NCBI RefSeq assembly: GCF_001005725.1 | Contig: NZ_LBIC01000001.1 | Span: 708,501-772,500 of the forward strand | Length of the DNA: 64,000 bases | Origin: Sphingobium chungbukense | GTDB taxonomy: Bacteria > Pseudomonadota > Alphaproteobacteria > Sphingomonadales > Sphingomonadaceae | Direction of reading: 5' to 3' | Shown: positions 36,925 to 46,822 of the stretch, one piece after another | Position numbering within the stretch: position 1 is the first letter of the stretch | Layout: each line of letters begins with the position of its first letter | Program-made: the position numbers and the translations under genes | Notes under the pieces: model-generated | The model's database searches: none | Told to the model about the DNA's origin: nothing | What the model saw: only the letters and a program-made list of their open reading frames with translations

Positions 36925-39900
36925 TTATTCCGCCGGCTGGACGCCTGCCGCCTTGTTGTCGCCGGGCTTGTAGGTCAGCAGGCGACGGCCAAGGCGCGGT
37001 CCGACCCACTCCTCGATCCCCAGCGCCAGGCTGAAGGTAGCGGGCACGATCACCAGCGTCAGCAGCGTGGACAGCAGAAGGCCGCCGATCACGGTGATGC
37101 CCATCGGCGCGCGCCAGGCGCCGTCGCCACCCAGCGACAGGGCGGTCGGCACCATGCCGGCCACCATCGCCACGGTGGTCATGACGATCGGCTGGGCGCG
37201 CTTGTGCCCGGCGTCGATGATCGCCTCCAGCTTGGGGACGCCCTTGCCCATCTCCTCCAGCGCGAAGTCGATGACCAGGATCGAGTTCTTGGCGACGATG
37301 CCCAGCAACATCAGCAGGCCGATCAGCACCGGCATCGACACCGGATTGCCAGTCAGATGCAGCGCGATCGCTCCGCCCAGCGGTGCCAGCAGCAGCGATC
37401 CCAGATTGACGAAGGGCGGCATCAGGCGCTTGTAGAGGAGGGTCAGCACCGCCAGCACCAGCAAGATGCCGGAGATGACCGCGATGGCGAAATTCTGGAT
37501 CATCTCGGCCTGCCACTTGCTGTCGCCGGTATTCAGCTTCTGCACGCCCAATATCTTGCCGGCGGCGATGGCCTGCATCGTCGGCAGCGCGTTGATCTTG
37601 GCCATGGCCTGGCTGGTGACGACGCCCGGCGCCAGGTCCGCGCCTACGACGATGCGGCGGATCTGGTTGTAACGGCGGATCTGCGTCGGCCCGGCGCCGA
37701 ATTCGATGTCGGCCACGACCTTCAGCGGGACGGAACCCCCGTTGACCGTCGGCACCGGCATATTTTCGATCGTCGCAATGTCGCGGCGGCTGTGTTCCGC
37801 GACGGCCACGCGGATCGGAATCTGCCGGTCCGACAGCGAGAATTTGGCGCTGTTCTGGTCGATGTCGCCGATCGTCGCGACGCGGATCGTCTGGCTGAGC
37901 GCGGCGGTCGTGACGCCCAGGCTGGCGGCCAGGTCGAAACGCGGCTTGATGACGATTTCGGGACGGTTCATGTCGCCCGCCACCCGCGGTGCGCGGATTT
38001 CATGGATGCCCGCCATTTCCGACACCAGCTTGTTGGCGGTCTGCTCCAGCTTCACCGGATCGTCGCTGCCGAACATGATGATGATGTCGCGGCCGAAGCC
38101 GCCACCGGACTGGGACTGGAAATTGACCCGTGCATCCGCGACCTGCTGGAACTGGGGCGCGACCTTGCGCTCCCATTCGACCGAGGACATCGGCCGGTTC
38201 TTCCGGAGCGTCAGGTAGATGTCGGCGCCGGTCGTCTGGATATCGGCAAAGGCGGCCTCGACCATGTCCTTGTCCGACGCCAGCATGTCCGCCACCTTGC
38301 GGGTAATAGCCGTGGTCTGCTGCAAGGTGCTGCCGGGCACGGTTTCGACCTTCACCTGGCTGAAATCCGTGTCGATGGAGGGCTGGAACGACATGGGCAA
38401 TGTCCCGAAGGCCAGGATCGTCGCGGCGAACGCCAGGAAGCCCATGCCCATCGTCCAGATGCGATGGTCGCGAATCCAGGCCGTGAAGCGCGCCGCACCG
38501 CCGCGCGCGCGATGGGCGACGGCCCGGCGCTCGTCCAGCGACCAGCGCAGCACCGCCATATAGGCATCCATCAGCCAGCCCTCGCCATGGCTTTCCTGCC
38601 CATGCGCCTTCAGGAAATAGGCGGCGATCATCGGCGTGATCAGGCGCGCCACGGCCAGGCTGAGGAGCACCGCGACGACCACGGTCATGCCGAACTGGAT
38701 GAAGAACTGGCCCGAAATGCCCGGCATCAGCGCCACCGGCAGGAACACCGCGACGATCGCCATGGTGGTGGCCAATACCGCAAGGCCGATTTCGTCGGCG
38801 GCGTCGATGGAGGCCTGATAGGCGCTTTTGCCCATGCGCATGTGGCGCACGATATTCTCGATCTCCACGATGGCGTCATCGACCAGCACGCCCGCGACCA
38901 GGCTCAACGCCAGCAGCGAGACGCCGTTCAGGGTGAAGCCCATCATTTCCATGAACCAGAAGGCCGGAATCGCGGACAGCGGAATGGCGAGCGCCGAGAT
39001 CATGGTGGCGCGCCAGTCGCGCAGGAACAGGAAGACGATGACCACGGCCAGCACCGCGCCTTCGATCATCGCCTGCATGGCGCTGTGATATTGACCCTTG
39101 GTATATTCGACGCTGGTGTAAAGCTGCTTGTACTGGACCTTGGGATTTTCCTTCCTGAGCTGGTCCAGCACCTTCATCGCTTCGTCGAACACGGTGACGT
39201 CGGACGATCCCTTGGCCTTTTCCATGCTGAAGCTGGTCACCTGCCGGCCATTCATCAGGGAAAGGGAGCGCTGCTCGGCATACATGTCGCGCACATCGGC
39301 CAGGTCCGCCAGCTTGACGGTCCGCCCGCCGCCAATGGCGATCTGGGTCTGGCCCAGCGCATAGGCGTCGCGGGCGTTGCCCAGCACGCGGATCGCCTGT
39401 TCGGCGCCGGCGATCTCGGTACGGCCGCCCGCTGCGTTCAGATTGACCTGCTGGAGCTGCTGATTGACCTGGCTGGCGGTGATGCCGTGCGACTGGAGCT
39501 TGGCGGGGTTCAGGATGACGCGGATTTCGCGGGACACGCCGCCGCCGCGCTTGACCGCCGCCATGCCCGGCACGGCCAGCAGACGCTTGGCGACGGTGTT
39601 GTCGACATACCAGGACAGTTCCTCCAGCGTCATGTCGGTCGCTTCGGCGCTGAAATAGGCGATCGGCCCGCCCTCAATGTCGACGCGGCTGACCTGCGGT
39701 TCCAAAATGCCCTCGGGAAGGTCGCTGCGAATCTGGTCGACGGCGTTCTTCACATCGTTGACGGCGCGGTCGACCGGCGTGCCGATCTGGAACTGCACAT
39801 TGGTGTTCGACTGGCCCTCCGACACCCAGGAGGTGATTTCGTCCACGCCGCTGATGCCGCGCACGGCGGCTTCGATGCGCTGCGTAACCTGCGTCTCCAG

Positions 39901-40083
39901 TTCGGTCGGTGCGGCGCCGGGTTGCCGCACGACGACGCTCGCCATGGGGAAGCTGACGTCGGGATTCTGGTTGACGTCCATCCGGCTGAAGCTGACCAGC
40001 CCGGCCAGCAGCAACGCGACGAACAGCACGATCGGCGACACCGGGTTGCGGATGGCCCAGGCGGAAATATTACGAAAACTCAT
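36925..40083 (-). CDS. RND-family multidrug efflux pump, inner-membrane subunit
   Basis: 1052 residues from ATG 40083 ('[20 protein letters not shown]'). Twelve predicted helices with two large periplasmic loops; the proton-relay acidic pair lies in '[21 protein letters not shown]', and 'MPSFQPS.D'-type and '[29 protein letters not shown]' segments are characteristic of AcrB/MexB-like HAE1 pumps. It exports drugs or solvents as a trimer, partnered by the adaptor just upstream. No outer-membrane channel gene is adjacent. Confidence 0.94.
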   Translation of the reverse strand: MSFRNISAWAIRNPVSPIVLFVALLLAGLVSFSRMDVNQNPDVSFPMASVVVRQPGAAPTELETQVTQRIEAAVRGISGVDEITSWVSEGQSNTNVQFQIGTPVDRAVNDVKNAVDQIRSDLPEGILEPQVSRVDIEGGPIAYFSAEATDMTLEELSWYVDNTVAKRLLAVPGMAAVKRGGGVSREIRVILNPAKLQSHGITASQVNQQLQQVNLNAAGGRTEIAGAEQAIRVLGNARDAYALGQTQIAIGGGRTVKLADLADVRDMYAEQRSLSLMNGRQVTSFSMEKAKGSSDVTVFDEAMKVLDQLRKENPKVQYKQLYTSVEYTKGQYHSAMQAMIEGAVLAVVIVFLFLRDWRATMISALAIPLSAIPAFWFMEMMGFTLNGVSLLALSLVAGVLVDDAIVEIENIVRHMRMGKSAYQASIDAADEIGLAVLATTMAIVAVFLPVALMPGISGQFFIQFGMTVVVAVLLSLAVARLITPMIAAYFLKAHGQESHGEGWLMDAYMAVLRWSLDERRAVAHRARGGAARFTAWIRDHRIWTMGMGFLAFAATILAFGTLPMSFQPSIDTDFSQVKVETVPGSTLQQTTAITRKVADMLASDKDMVEAAFADIQTTGADIYLTLRKNRPMSSVEWERKVAPQFQQVADARVNFQSQSGGGFGRDIIIMFGSDDPVKLEQTANKLVSEMAGIHEIRAPRVAGDMNRPEIVIKPRFDLAASLGVTTAALSQTIRVATIGDIDQNSAKFSLSDRQIPIRVAVAEHSRRDIATIENMPVPTVNGGSVPLKVVADIEFGAGPTQIRRYNQIRRIVVGADLAPGVVTSQAMAKINALPTMQAIAAGKILGVQKLNTGDSKWQAEMIQNFAIAVISGILLVLAVLTLLYKRLMPPFVNLGSLLLAPLGGAIALHLTGNPVSMPVLIGLLMLLGIVAKNSILVIDFALEEMGKGVPKLEAIIDAGHKRAQPIVMTTVAMVAGMVPTALSLGGDGAWRAPMGITVIGGLLLSTLLTLVIVPATFSLALGIEEWVGPRLGRRLLTYKPGDNKAAGVQPAE

Positions 40084-40127
40084 GACGGCTTCCTCGCCTG
40101 CCGGTGGCCACGCAAGTTTTTGTTGTC

Positions 40128-40173
40128 GCATCGTTTCAAGCGGAAAACCGGTTCCCACTTTTCCGCACGATGC
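40128..40173. repeat. Dispersed GCATCG...CGATGC element
   Basis: GCATCGTTTC at the left and GCACGATGC at the right frame a GGAAAACCGG...TTTTCC core, a widespread alphaproteobacterial repeat type. It lies between the RND adaptor and pump genes. A half copy (GCATCGTTTCAGG) is at 41599-41611. Confidence 0.65.
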
Positions 40174-40192
40174 TTTGGCGCGCCCCGCCGCT

Positions 40193-41365
40193 TCATCTGG
40201 ACTTGCTGGCTTCCGGCTTCACCTTCTGCCCCGGCGTCAGGAAGGCGCCGGCCGAAGCCACGATGCGTTCATTGCCGTTGAGGCCGTTCAGGATCGACAC
40301 GCCCGCGTCGGTCACCTGGCCGATCTGGACGTCACGCCGCTGTACTTCGTCGCGGCCGTTGACGACATAGACATAATTGCCCTTCTCGTCGCTCTGCACA
40401 GCCGATTCCGGCAGCATCGGCGCGGAACCCGTCCCGCTGACGATCGCGGCTGAGGCGAAGCCGCCCGGACGGATCGCCGGATTGTAGGGAATGGCGATGC
40501 GGGCGATGCCCTGACGGCTCTGATTGTCGACCACCGGGGATACCTGCCAGACGCGGCCCGCGAATTGGGCCGTTCCGCCGACCGGAGTCACGGTGGCGGC
40601 ATTGCCGGGGCGCAGCGCGGCCAGGTCGCCTTCGCTTACCTGGGCCAGCATTTCCATTTCCCCGTCCTTGGCCATGCGGAACAGAACGGCGCTGCCCGAT
40701 CCGACGATCTGACCCGGTTCCACCGTGCGGGTCAGTACCAGACCTGCCGCGGGCGCGCGGATGTCGAGACGGCCGGTGCGGGCACGCTGCTCGGCCAATT
40801 GGGCAATGGCGACGTTGACGCGCGCATTGGCGGCATCGCGTGTCGCGGTGCGTTGGTCGATGTCGGCCTGGCTGATGAAACCGCGCGAGACCAGCGCCTT
40901 GGCACGGTCGAGCTGAGCCTGCGCCAGTTTCGCATCGGCGCGGTTGACCTCCACCTGCGCGGCGAGCGAGCGGATCTGCTCGGTCTGGACGGAGCGTTCG
41001 ACGGTCGCCAGCACCTGGCCGGCGCGCACCCAGTCGCCCGGCTGGACCAGCACCCGTGTCACGGCGCCCCCTTCTCCAACCACGCCGACCGGCATGTCGA
41101 CCCGCGCGGCGAGCGATCCGGTGGCGTTGATCATGTGCGACACCGTCGACTGGCCGGGACTGATGACGGTCACGACAGGCCTTTGAACTTGTGCCGTGCC
41201 GGTTTCCGCGCCCTTCCCGCGCATGCTGACCCAGGTGGCGATCGCGATCAGGACGATGGCGATCACCGCGCCGATCATGAGCCGGCGGCGCCAGATCGGA
41301 CGTTCCTCCGGCTCATCAAGCATGTTCGCCGGGACATCGCCGACCAGTTGGGTTTCGTAATTCAT
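40193..41365 (-). CDS. RND efflux periplasmic adaptor (membrane fusion protein)
   Basis: 390 residues. An N-terminal helix at about 30-48 anchors it in the inner membrane; 'GEGGAVTRVLVQPGDWVRAGQVLATVE' is the barrel-sandwich lipoyl hybrid, followed by an alpha-helical hairpin ('VNRADAKLAQAQLDRAKALVSRGFISQADIDQR') and 'RTGRLDIRAPAAGLVLTR'. It bridges the pump below to an outer-membrane channel. First gene of the pump operon, behind a palindrome that covers its -10. Confidence 0.92.
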   Translation of the reverse strand: MNYETQLVGDVPANMLDEPEERPIWRRRLMIGAVIAIVLIAIATWVSMRGKGAETGTAQVQRPVVTVISPGQSTVSHMINATGSLAARVDMPVGVVGEGGAVTRVLVQPGDWVRAGQVLATVERSVQTEQIRSLAAQVEVNRADAKLAQAQLDRAKALVSRGFISQADIDQRTATRDAANARVNVAIAQLAEQRARTGRLDIRAPAAGLVLTRTVEPGQIVGSGSAVLFRMAKDGEMEMLAQVSEGDLAALRPGNAATVTPVGGTAQFAGRVWQVSPVVDNQSRQGIARIAIPYNPAIRPGGFASAAIVSGTGSAPMLPESAVQSDEKGNYVYVVNGRDEVQRRDVQIGQVTDAGVSILNGLNGNERIVASAGAFLTPGQKVKPEASKSR

Positions 41366-41406
41366 CCTGAATCCATCTTTCGGCCAAAGAGCGCCGCGTG
41401 GAGTGC

Positions 41407-41436
41407 TGTATTATATGAATACATCACCCGGCTCAA
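41407..41436 (-). promoter_or_regulatory. RND operon promoter overlapped by a palindrome
   Basis: On the minus strand TTGAGC (41436-41431) and a perfect TATAAT (41415-41410) are 15 bases apart. TGTATT-ATATG-AATACA, a perfect 6+6 inverted repeat (41407-41423), covers the -10. This is the layout of a TetR-type repressor site. No regulator gene is adjacent. Confidence 0.6.
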
Positions 41437-41659
41437 GCCCCCATATGAAGGATCGGCGCCCTTCCCCAAAATCGTCCGGCACGATGTCGAAACGATGGGC
41501 CGCGCCCTTGCCAAAACCGGACGATTGTGGCGCTATAGCCGGGTCCGGAGCATGCTGCGTCCAATGCCCGATGGGGTGGCCAGCAGTTCCTTGTTATTGC
41601 ATCGTTTCAGGCGCGAAGCCGGGTTCCGCCTTGCGTGATCTGGCAACCAGGGGAGTGGG

Positions 41660-41908
41660 ATGGAATTTCTGGGTTGGATCATCGTCGGGCTTTTTGCAGG
41701 TGCCCTGGCCCGGTTGGTCATGCCAGGCCGCAACCCCGGCGGCTGCATCCTTACCGTGTTGCTGGGCATAGCGGGTGCCCTGTTGGCCGGCTATGTCGGG
41801 CGGATGCTGGGCGTTTACCAACCGGGCGAGCAGGCCAGCTTCATCGCCGCGGTGCTGGGATCGATCGCCGTGCTGGTGATGTACCGCTTCTTCGCTGGCC
41901 GGAGCTGA
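41660..41908 (+). CDS. GlsB/YeaQ/YmgE-family membrane protein (copy 1)
   Basis: 82 residues of three hydrophobic helices with the family's 'GWIIVGLFAGALARLVMPGRNPGGCILTVLLGIAGALLAGY' glycine pattern. The family is stress-induced in enterobacteria and was once called transglycosylase-associated; biochemical function is unknown. It is convergent with a second copy across a shared terminator. The upstream 294 bases, to the RND start, contain the RND promoter, half-copies of dispersed repeats and no gene. Confidence 0.88.
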   Translation: MEFLGWIIVGLFAGALARLVMPGRNPGGCILTVLLGIAGALLAGYVGRMLGVYQPGEQASFIAAVLGSIAVLVMYRFFAGRS

Positions 41909-41910
41909 AA

Positions 41911-41949
41911 AAAAAGGCCGCGTCATCCCGATCGACGACACGGCCTTTT
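41911..41949. terminator. Bidirectional terminator between the two GlsB/YeaQ genes
   Basis: AAAAGGCCG and CGGCCTTTT arms (about 41912-41920 and 41941-41949) with inner complementary GTC/GAC, flanked by A- and T-runs. Confidence 0.85.
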
Positions 41950-41967
41950 CCGTTTGGACAAAATGCC

Positions 41968-42222
41968 TTAGCGGACGGAACCCCGGCGCACCAGGTTGAC
42001 GATCGCCAGCAGGATGATCGCGCCGACCAGCGACACCAGGAAGCTGTACAGCGTCAGCCCTTCGTTGATCGAACCGCCGCTGAAGATCAGGCCGCCGACG
42101 AACGCGCCGACGATGCCGACCACGATGTTCAGCAAAATGCCCTGTTGCGCGTCGGTCCGCATTACCATGCTGGCAAGCCAGCCAATGATGCCGCCGACAA
42201 CAAGCCATAAAATGATGCCCAT
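41968..42222 (-). CDS. GlsB/YeaQ/YmgE-family membrane protein (copy 2)
   Basis: 84 residues in three helices: 'MGIILWLVVGGIIGWLASMVMRTDAQQGILLNIVVGIVGAFVGGL' is the family signature, with a longer, less conserved third helix. Low identity to copy 1, so this is an old duplication or separate acquisition. Converges with copy 1 and precedes sciP by a terminator. Function unknown. Confidence 0.88.
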   Translation of the reverse strand: MGIILWLVVGGIIGWLASMVMRTDAQQGILLNIVVGIVGAFVGGLIFSGGSINEGLTLYSFLVSLVGAIILLAIVNLVRRGSVR

Positions 42223-42314
42223 TTCTCACTCTCCTTGGACCATAGCCCCTTTCGGGTGGGCTGATCGGTTCAACGTAGGAAGTCGGCATTACGTTCCATT
42301 TCACCTTCGCAAAG

Positions 42315-42350
42315 AAGAAGGCCGCCGGATGCCAGATCCGACGGCCTTCT
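42315..42350 (-). terminator. Terminator of sciP
   Basis: Minus-strand stem GAAGGCCG.CGGAT / ATCCG.CGGCCTTC (42317-42349, loop near 42331) followed by TTCTTT, 32 bases after the sciP stop. Confidence 0.75.
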
Positions 42351-42380
42351 CGTGCGACCCTTTATTCCAGAAACGGATGA

Positions 42381-42680
42381 TCAGTATTTCTGCTGCCGTT
42401 CGTAGAGGGACTTGTAATATTGGATGCGCGTCACGCGCAGGCCATGCATGCCCGAACGGTCGACGGCGCGCTGCCAGCTCGCAAATTCCTCCAGCGTCAG
42501 CGAATAGCGGGCGCAGGCTTCATCCACGGTCAGCAGGCCGCCGTTCACGGCCGCCACGACCTCAGCCTTGCGGCGCACGACCCAGCGAGTCGTGTCCACG
42601 GGCGGCAGGCTCTCCAGAGTCAGGGGTTCTCCCAGCGGCCCGACGACCTGTGCAGGTCTGATTTTCTGGTTTTCGATCAT
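42381..42680 (-). CDS. sciP: DUF1153 regulator, SciP (CtrA inhibitor) family
   Basis: 99 residues from ATG 42680 (GAGGGTG upstream). 'PLGEPLTLESLPPVDTTRWVVRRKAEVVAAVNGGLLTVDEACARYSLTLEEFASWQRAVDRSGMHGLRVTRIQYYK' is the DUF1153 helix-turn-helix, conserved throughout Alphaproteobacteria. In Caulobacter SciP binds DNA and blocks CtrA-dependent transcription at the G1-S transition. In sphingomonads this role is inferred. It is divergent-free: the next gene upstream (42790-43086) reads the same way. Confidence 0.9.
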   Translation of the reverse strand: MIENQKIRPAQVVGPLGEPLTLESLPPVDTTRWVVRRKAEVVAAVNGGLLTVDEACARYSLTLEEFASWQRAVDRSGMHGLRVTRIQYYKSLYERQQKY

Positions 42681-42789
42681 TATCACCCTCAATAAGCGGC
42701 ACTGGCGTTGCCGATTTCCAGCAGTGCGAAACTGTTTGCGCTCAAAGCCCTGAACAGGGCCTAAAGCGCCACGGTAAACGCCCCCTTCA

Positions 42790-43086
42790 TCATCCTTGCC
42801 CCACCCTTAATCGGTTCGCGATCAACGGGTTAAAGCTGCCCGCGAGCCCTACGGCCTCGATATTGCCGCCGGAACGTGGCGCGAGGATATCGGCCAGTTC
42901 CTGGACCCAGTCGCCTTCGATCTCCTGCCCCCGCAGGACGCCCGCGACCGCCTGCGCGGTCGGGCTGGCCGCCTGCGCCGCCGCCGAAGCGGCCCGCAAG
43001 GACGGCCAGACCGGCACGCGTCGCCGGCCCGAAGGCTTGACGAAGCTGGGCTTGAGCCCGCCTGTCCGAAGGAATCCCAGATCCAT
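42790..43086 (-). CDS. Hypothetical small protein upstream of sciP
   Basis: 98 residues, ATG at 43086, TGA at 42790. Codon use looks genuinely coding: third positions are mostly G/C across the frame. It is Ala- and Arg-rich ('RAASAAAQAASPTAQAVAG') with a C-terminal 'GQEIEGDWVQELADILAPRSGG'. No signal peptide, helix in membrane or family was recognised, and no ribosome site is visible before the ATG, so it could be leaderless. A short gene just ahead of sciP. Confidence 0.45.
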   Translation of the reverse strand: MDLGFLRTGGLKPSFVKPSGRRRVPVWPSLRAASAAAQAASPTAQAVAGVLRGQEIEGDWVQELADILAPRSGGNIEAVGLAGSFNPLIANRLRVGQG

Positions 43087-43209
43087 GGCCAGGGGGTGTA
43101 GGGGCTAAAGGATAAGGTCCGGTAAACTTGTCCTCAAAATTGGTGATATTGATGCCGGCGCTGCCGAATCCCGCTGGAATGCGGGGGCGGTGCGACTATA
43201 TGCGCGCCC

Positions 43210-44316
43210 ATGCAGCCCCAGTTTCAGCTCAGCGAGCCGCTCGACGCGCGGCGGATCGTCGTTGCCATGTCCGGCGGCGTGGACTCGAGTGTGGTCGCCG
43301 CGCTCGCCGCCCGCACCGGCGCGGAAACCATCGGTGTGACGCTCCAGCTCTATGACCATGGCGCGGCGGTGGGGCGTACCGGTAGCTGCTGCGCGGGGCA
43401 GGACATCCGCGACGCCCGCGCCGTCGCCGACCGCATCGGCATCGCCCATTATGTCTTCGATTATGAGAGCCGTTTCCGGGATTCGGTGATCGCCGACTTT
43501 GCCGACGAATATATGGCCGGGCGCACCCCCATCCCCTGCGTGAAGTGCAATATGGGGGTGAAATTCACCGACCTGTTCCAGATCGCGCGCGACCTGGGCG
43601 CCGACTGCCTCGCCACCGGCCATTATGTGCGCCGGGTGGAAGGGCCGCGGGGCGCCGAACTGCACCGCGCCACCGATCCGGCACGCGACCAGAGCTATTT
43701 CCTCTTCGCCACGACCCAGGCGCAACTCGATTATCTGCGCTTTCCCCTGGGCGGCCTGCCCAAGCCGCAGGTACGGGAAATCGCGGCGGACCTCGGCCTG
43801 TCCGTCGCGATGAAGCCCGACAGCCAGGATATCTGCTTCGTGCCCGACGGCGATTATGCGAAAATCGTGCGCAAGCTGCGTCCCGACGCCGATGAAGGCG
43901 GCGATATCGTCCATATCGACGGCCGCGTCATGGGTACGCACAAGGGGATGATCCACTATACGGTCGGCCAGCGCAAAGGGTTGGAGATCGGCGGGCAGGC
44001 CGAACCGCTCTATGTCGTGCGGCTGGATGCCGAGGGACGGCGCGTGATCGTCGGGCCCAAGGCGGCGCTGGCGGTGTCGGCGGCGCGGCTATCGGACATC
44101 AATTGGCTGGGCGGGGATTTTGCCGGGCCGCTGACCGCCAAGGTACGGTCGATGGCCAGGCCTGTCCCGGCGCGGCTGGAGGGCGAGCGGCTGTTGTTCG
44201 ACGCGCCCGAATATGGCGTCGCGCCAGGCCAGGCGGTGGTACTCTATGCGGGCGACCGGGTGCTGGGCGGTGGCTGGATTTCGGCGACCGAGGCGGCGCT
44301 GGCGGAAGCGGCCTGA
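43210..44316 (+). CDS. mnmA: tRNA 2-thiouridine(34) synthase
   Basis: Installs the 2-thio group on U34 of tRNA-Lys/Glu/Gln with a sulfur relay. 368 residues; the PP-loop '[17 protein letters not shown]' at about 18-34, '[26 protein letters not shown]', and '[12 protein letters not shown]' (second catalytic Cys) are present, along with '[14 protein letters not shown]' (first Cys). Cytosolic. Divergent from the small gene at 42.8-43.1 kb, and immediately ahead of hisG. Confidence 0.95.
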   Translation: MQPQFQLSEPLDARRIVVAMSGGVDSSVVAALAARTGAETIGVTLQLYDHGAAVGRTGSCCAGQDIRDARAVADRIGIAHYVFDYESRFRDSVIADFADEYMAGRTPIPCVKCNMGVKFTDLFQIARDLGADCLATGHYVRRVEGPRGAELHRATDPARDQSYFLFATTQAQLDYLRFPLGGLPKPQVREIAADLGLSVAMKPDSQDICFVPDGDYAKIVRKLRPDADEGGDIVHIDGRVMGTHKGMIHYTVGQRKGLEIGGQAEPLYVVRLDAEGRRVIVGPKAALAVSAARLSDINWLGGDFAGPLTAKVRSMARPVPARLEGERLLFDAPEYGVAPGQAVVLYAGDRVLGGGWISATEAALAEAA

Positions 44317-44357
44317 ACCTTGCCCTTTTTCGCCTTCGCCAGTAAGGCGCGCGGGTC

Positions 44358-45020
44358 ATGACTCGTCCGCTCACCTTTGCCATCCCCAAGGGGCGCATCC
44401 TCGATGAAGCGCTGCCCCTGCTCGCCAAAGCCGGTATCGAACCGGAGGCGGAGTTCCATGACAAGAAAAGCCGCGCGCTCCGCTTCGCCACCAATCGGCC
44501 CGATGTGTCGATCATCCGGGTGCGGGCGTTCGATGTCGCGACCTTCGTTGCGCATGGCGCGGCGCAGATCGGCATCGTCGGATCGGACGTTCTGGAGGAG
44601 TTCGATTATTCGGAAATCTACGCGCCGGTCGACCTCGACATGGGGCATTGCCGCCTGTCTGTCGCGGAACCTGTCGGCTTGTCGCAAGAGGATGAAGCGG
44701 CGCTGAGCCATGTCCGCGTGGCGACCAAATATCCTTACCTGACGCGCAAATATTATGAGGCGCGGGGCATCCAGGCGGAATGCGTGAAGCTCAACGGCGC
44801 GATGGAACTGGCGCCCTCGCTGGGTCTGTCGCGGCGGATCGTGGACTTGGTGTCCTCGGGCGCGACGCTCAAGGCCAACGGCCTCGTCGAAACCAATGTC
44901 ATCATGCAGGTGTCGGCGCGACTGATCGTCAACCGCGCCGCCTTCAAGATGCGCTCGGCGGAACTGACGCCGCTGGTCGAGGCCTTCCGCAAGGCCGTGG
45001 GGGTGAAGAATGCCGCTTAG
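44358..45020 (+). CDS. hisG: ATP phosphoribosyltransferase, short form
   Basis: First step of histidine synthesis. 220 residues, the short HisG that lacks the C-terminal regulatory domain and normally needs HisZ; no hisZ is in the window. '[17 protein letters not shown]' opens the fold; the PRPP motif is '[18 protein letters not shown]' near the C-terminus. The stop overlaps hisD by 11 bases, so the two are coupled. Confidence 0.94.
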   Translation: MTRPLTFAIPKGRILDEALPLLAKAGIEPEAEFHDKKSRALRFATNRPDVSIIRVRAFDVATFVAHGAAQIGIVGSDVLEEFDYSEIYAPVDLDMGHCRLSVAEPVGLSQEDEAALSHVRVATKYPYLTRKYYEARGIQAECVKLNGAMELAPSLGLSRRIVDLVSSGATLKANGLVETNVIMQVSARLIVNRAAFKMRSAELTPLVEAFRKAVGVKNAA

Positions 45021-46299
45021 GCTCGACAGCGCCAGCGCGGATTTCGCCGCTGCCTTCACCGTGCTGGTCGATGCCCGGCGCGAGGCGGATGAGGATGTCT
45101 CCCGCGACGTCACCGCGATCCTGAAGCGTGTGCGTGCCGAGGGCGATGCGGCGCTGGCCGATTATACCAGCCGTTTCGACCGGCACGACCTGAATGTCAG
45201 CGGCTGGGCGGTGGAGCCGGCCGAATGCCGCAAGGCGCTCGACAGCCTTTCGACCGAACTGCGCGACGCGCTGGAACTCGCGGCGGCGCGGATCACGGCC
45301 TATCATGAGAAGCAGAAGCCGCAGGACAGCGACAGCGTGGATGCTGCGGGCGTGCGTCTGGGCGCGCGCTGGAGCGCGGTGGATGCGGCCGGGCTCTATG
45401 TGCCGGGTGGCCGGGCGGCCTATCCCAGTTCGCTGCTGATGAACGTGATCCCGGCCAAGGTCGCGGGCGTCGAGCGTATCGCCATGGTGACGCCGACCCC
45501 CCATGGCGAGATCAACCCGCTGGTCCTGGCGGCGGCCAGCATCGCCGGGATCGAGGAAATCTGGCGCGTCGGGGGCGCGCAGGCGGTGGCGGCGCTCGCC
45601 TATGGCACGGAACGGATCAGGCCGGTCGACGTCATCACCGGTCCCGGCAACGCCTGGGTCGCGGAGGCCAAGCGCCAGCTCTATGGCGTGGTCGGCATCG
45701 ACATGGTGGCCGGGCCGTCCGAGATCGTGGTAGTGGCCGATGCGAAGAACAATCCCGACTGGATCGCCGCCGATCTGCTGAGTCAGTCGGAGCATGATCC
45801 GACCAGCCAGTCGATTCTCTTCACCGACGATATGGCCTTCGCCGATGCCGTGGCGGCGGCGGTGGAAAGGCGCCTGCCGCTGCTTTCGACGCAGGCGGTG
45901 GCGACGACGAGCTGGAACGCCAATGGCGCGATCATTGTGGTGCGCGATCTCGATGAAGCCATGCCGCTGGTCGATCGTCTTGCCGCCGAGCATCTGGAAC
46001 TGGCGGTCGACGATCCCGATGCGCTCTTCAGGCAGGTGCGCCATGCCGGGTCGGTCTTCCTCGGCCGCATGACGCCCGAGGCGGTGGGCGATTATGTCGC
46101 CGGGCCGAACCATGTGCTGCCGACCGGGCGGCGGGCGCGCTTCTCCTCGGGGCTTTCGGTGCTCGACTTCATGAAGCGCACCAGCTTTCTCAGCCTCACG
46201 CCTGAAAGCATCGATGCCATCGGCCCTGCCGCCGTCGCTCTGGCGGAGGCGGAAGGGCTGCCGGCGCATGCGGCTTCGGTGGCGCTCCGCTTGAAATGA
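45010..46299 (+). CDS. hisD: Histidinol dehydrogenase
   Basis: Two oxidations of histidinol to histidine, zinc- and NAD-dependent. 429 residues. '[26 protein letters not shown]'-like and '[40 protein letters not shown]' are canonical, with Gln, His and Asp zinc ligands in 'LSQSEHD'. C-terminal '[20 protein letters not shown]' matches. It starts 11 bases before the hisG stop. Confidence 0.95.
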   Translation: MPLRLDSASADFAAAFTVLVDARREADEDVSRDVTAILKRVRAEGDAALADYTSRFDRHDLNVSGWAVEPAECRKALDSLSTELRDALELAAARITAYHEKQKPQDSDSVDAAGVRLGARWSAVDAAGLYVPGGRAAYPSSLLMNVIPAKVAGVERIAMVTPTPHGEINPLVLAAASIAGIEEIWRVGGAQAVAALAYGTERIRPVDVITGPGNAWVAEAKRQLYGVVGIDMVAGPSEIVVVADAKNNPDWIAADLLSQSEHDPTSQSILFTDDMAFADAVAAAVERRLPLLSTQAVATTSWNANGAIIVVRDLDEAMPLVDRLAAEHLELAVDDPDALFRQVRHAGSVFLGRMTPEAVGDYVAGPNHVLPTGRRARFSSGLSVLDFMKRTSFLSLTPESIDAIGPAAVALAEAEGLPAHAASVALRLK

Positions 46300-46348
46300 A
46301 CATAGATGCCTTCGACAAGCCGAAGGCGAACGGTTACATGGAATCCTG

Positions 46349-46795
46349 ATGAACGATCGCTCGAAATCCCGCTCCGCCGCGCGCCTTGCCGCGGTTCAGG
46401 CGCTCTACCAGCTTGAGATGGAGGGCACGCCGCTCCACCTGTTGCTGCATGAGTTCCACCAGCATCGCCTGGGCGCGACCATCGAGGATGTGACCTATGC
46501 CCAGGCGGAGGAGAGCTTCTTCGACGATGTGGTACAGGGCGTGGACCGCCGCCGCGAGGAGATCGACGCCCTGATCGTGGCGCGCCTTTCCAAGGGCTGG
46601 AGCCTCGAACGGCTCGACAAGCCGATGCGGCAGATCCTGCGCGCGGGCGCCTATGAACTGCTGGCCCGCAAGGATGTCGCGACCGGCACCGTCATCAGCG
46701 AATATGTCGATGTCGCCCATGCCTTTTACGACAAGCGCGAGGCAGGCTTTGTGAACGGCCTGCTCGATGCGGTGGCGAAGGACGTACGGAAATAA
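46349..46795 (+). CDS. nusB: Transcription antitermination factor NusB
   Basis: 148 residues, all helical, with 'ARLAAVQALYQLEMEGTPL' and 'LDKPMRQILRAGAYELLARKDVATGTVISEYVDVAHAFYDKREAGFVNGLLDAVAKDVR', the conserved NusB fold. With NusE it binds boxA in rRNA transcripts and supports antitermination. Follows hisD by 50 bases, precedes thiL by 28. Confidence 0.95.
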   Translation: MNDRSKSRSAARLAAVQALYQLEMEGTPLHLLLHEFHQHRLGATIEDVTYAQAEESFFDDVVQGVDRRREEIDALIVARLSKGWSLERLDKPMRQILRAGAYELLARKDVATGTVISEYVDVAHAFYDKREAGFVNGLLDAVAKDVRK

Positions 46796-46822
46796 CCGCC
46801 TTGGGGAAAACGGGAGAAAGCC

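Noticed and set aside
35494..40281. A 1595-codon open frame on the plus strand
   Set aside because: It is the antisense of the DUF445, RND pump and adaptor genes, His/Arg/Asp-rich as GC-rich antisense frames are, with no domain.
43105..43956. 283-codon frame opposite mnmA
   Set aside because: Shadow of mnmA, with no recognisable domain.
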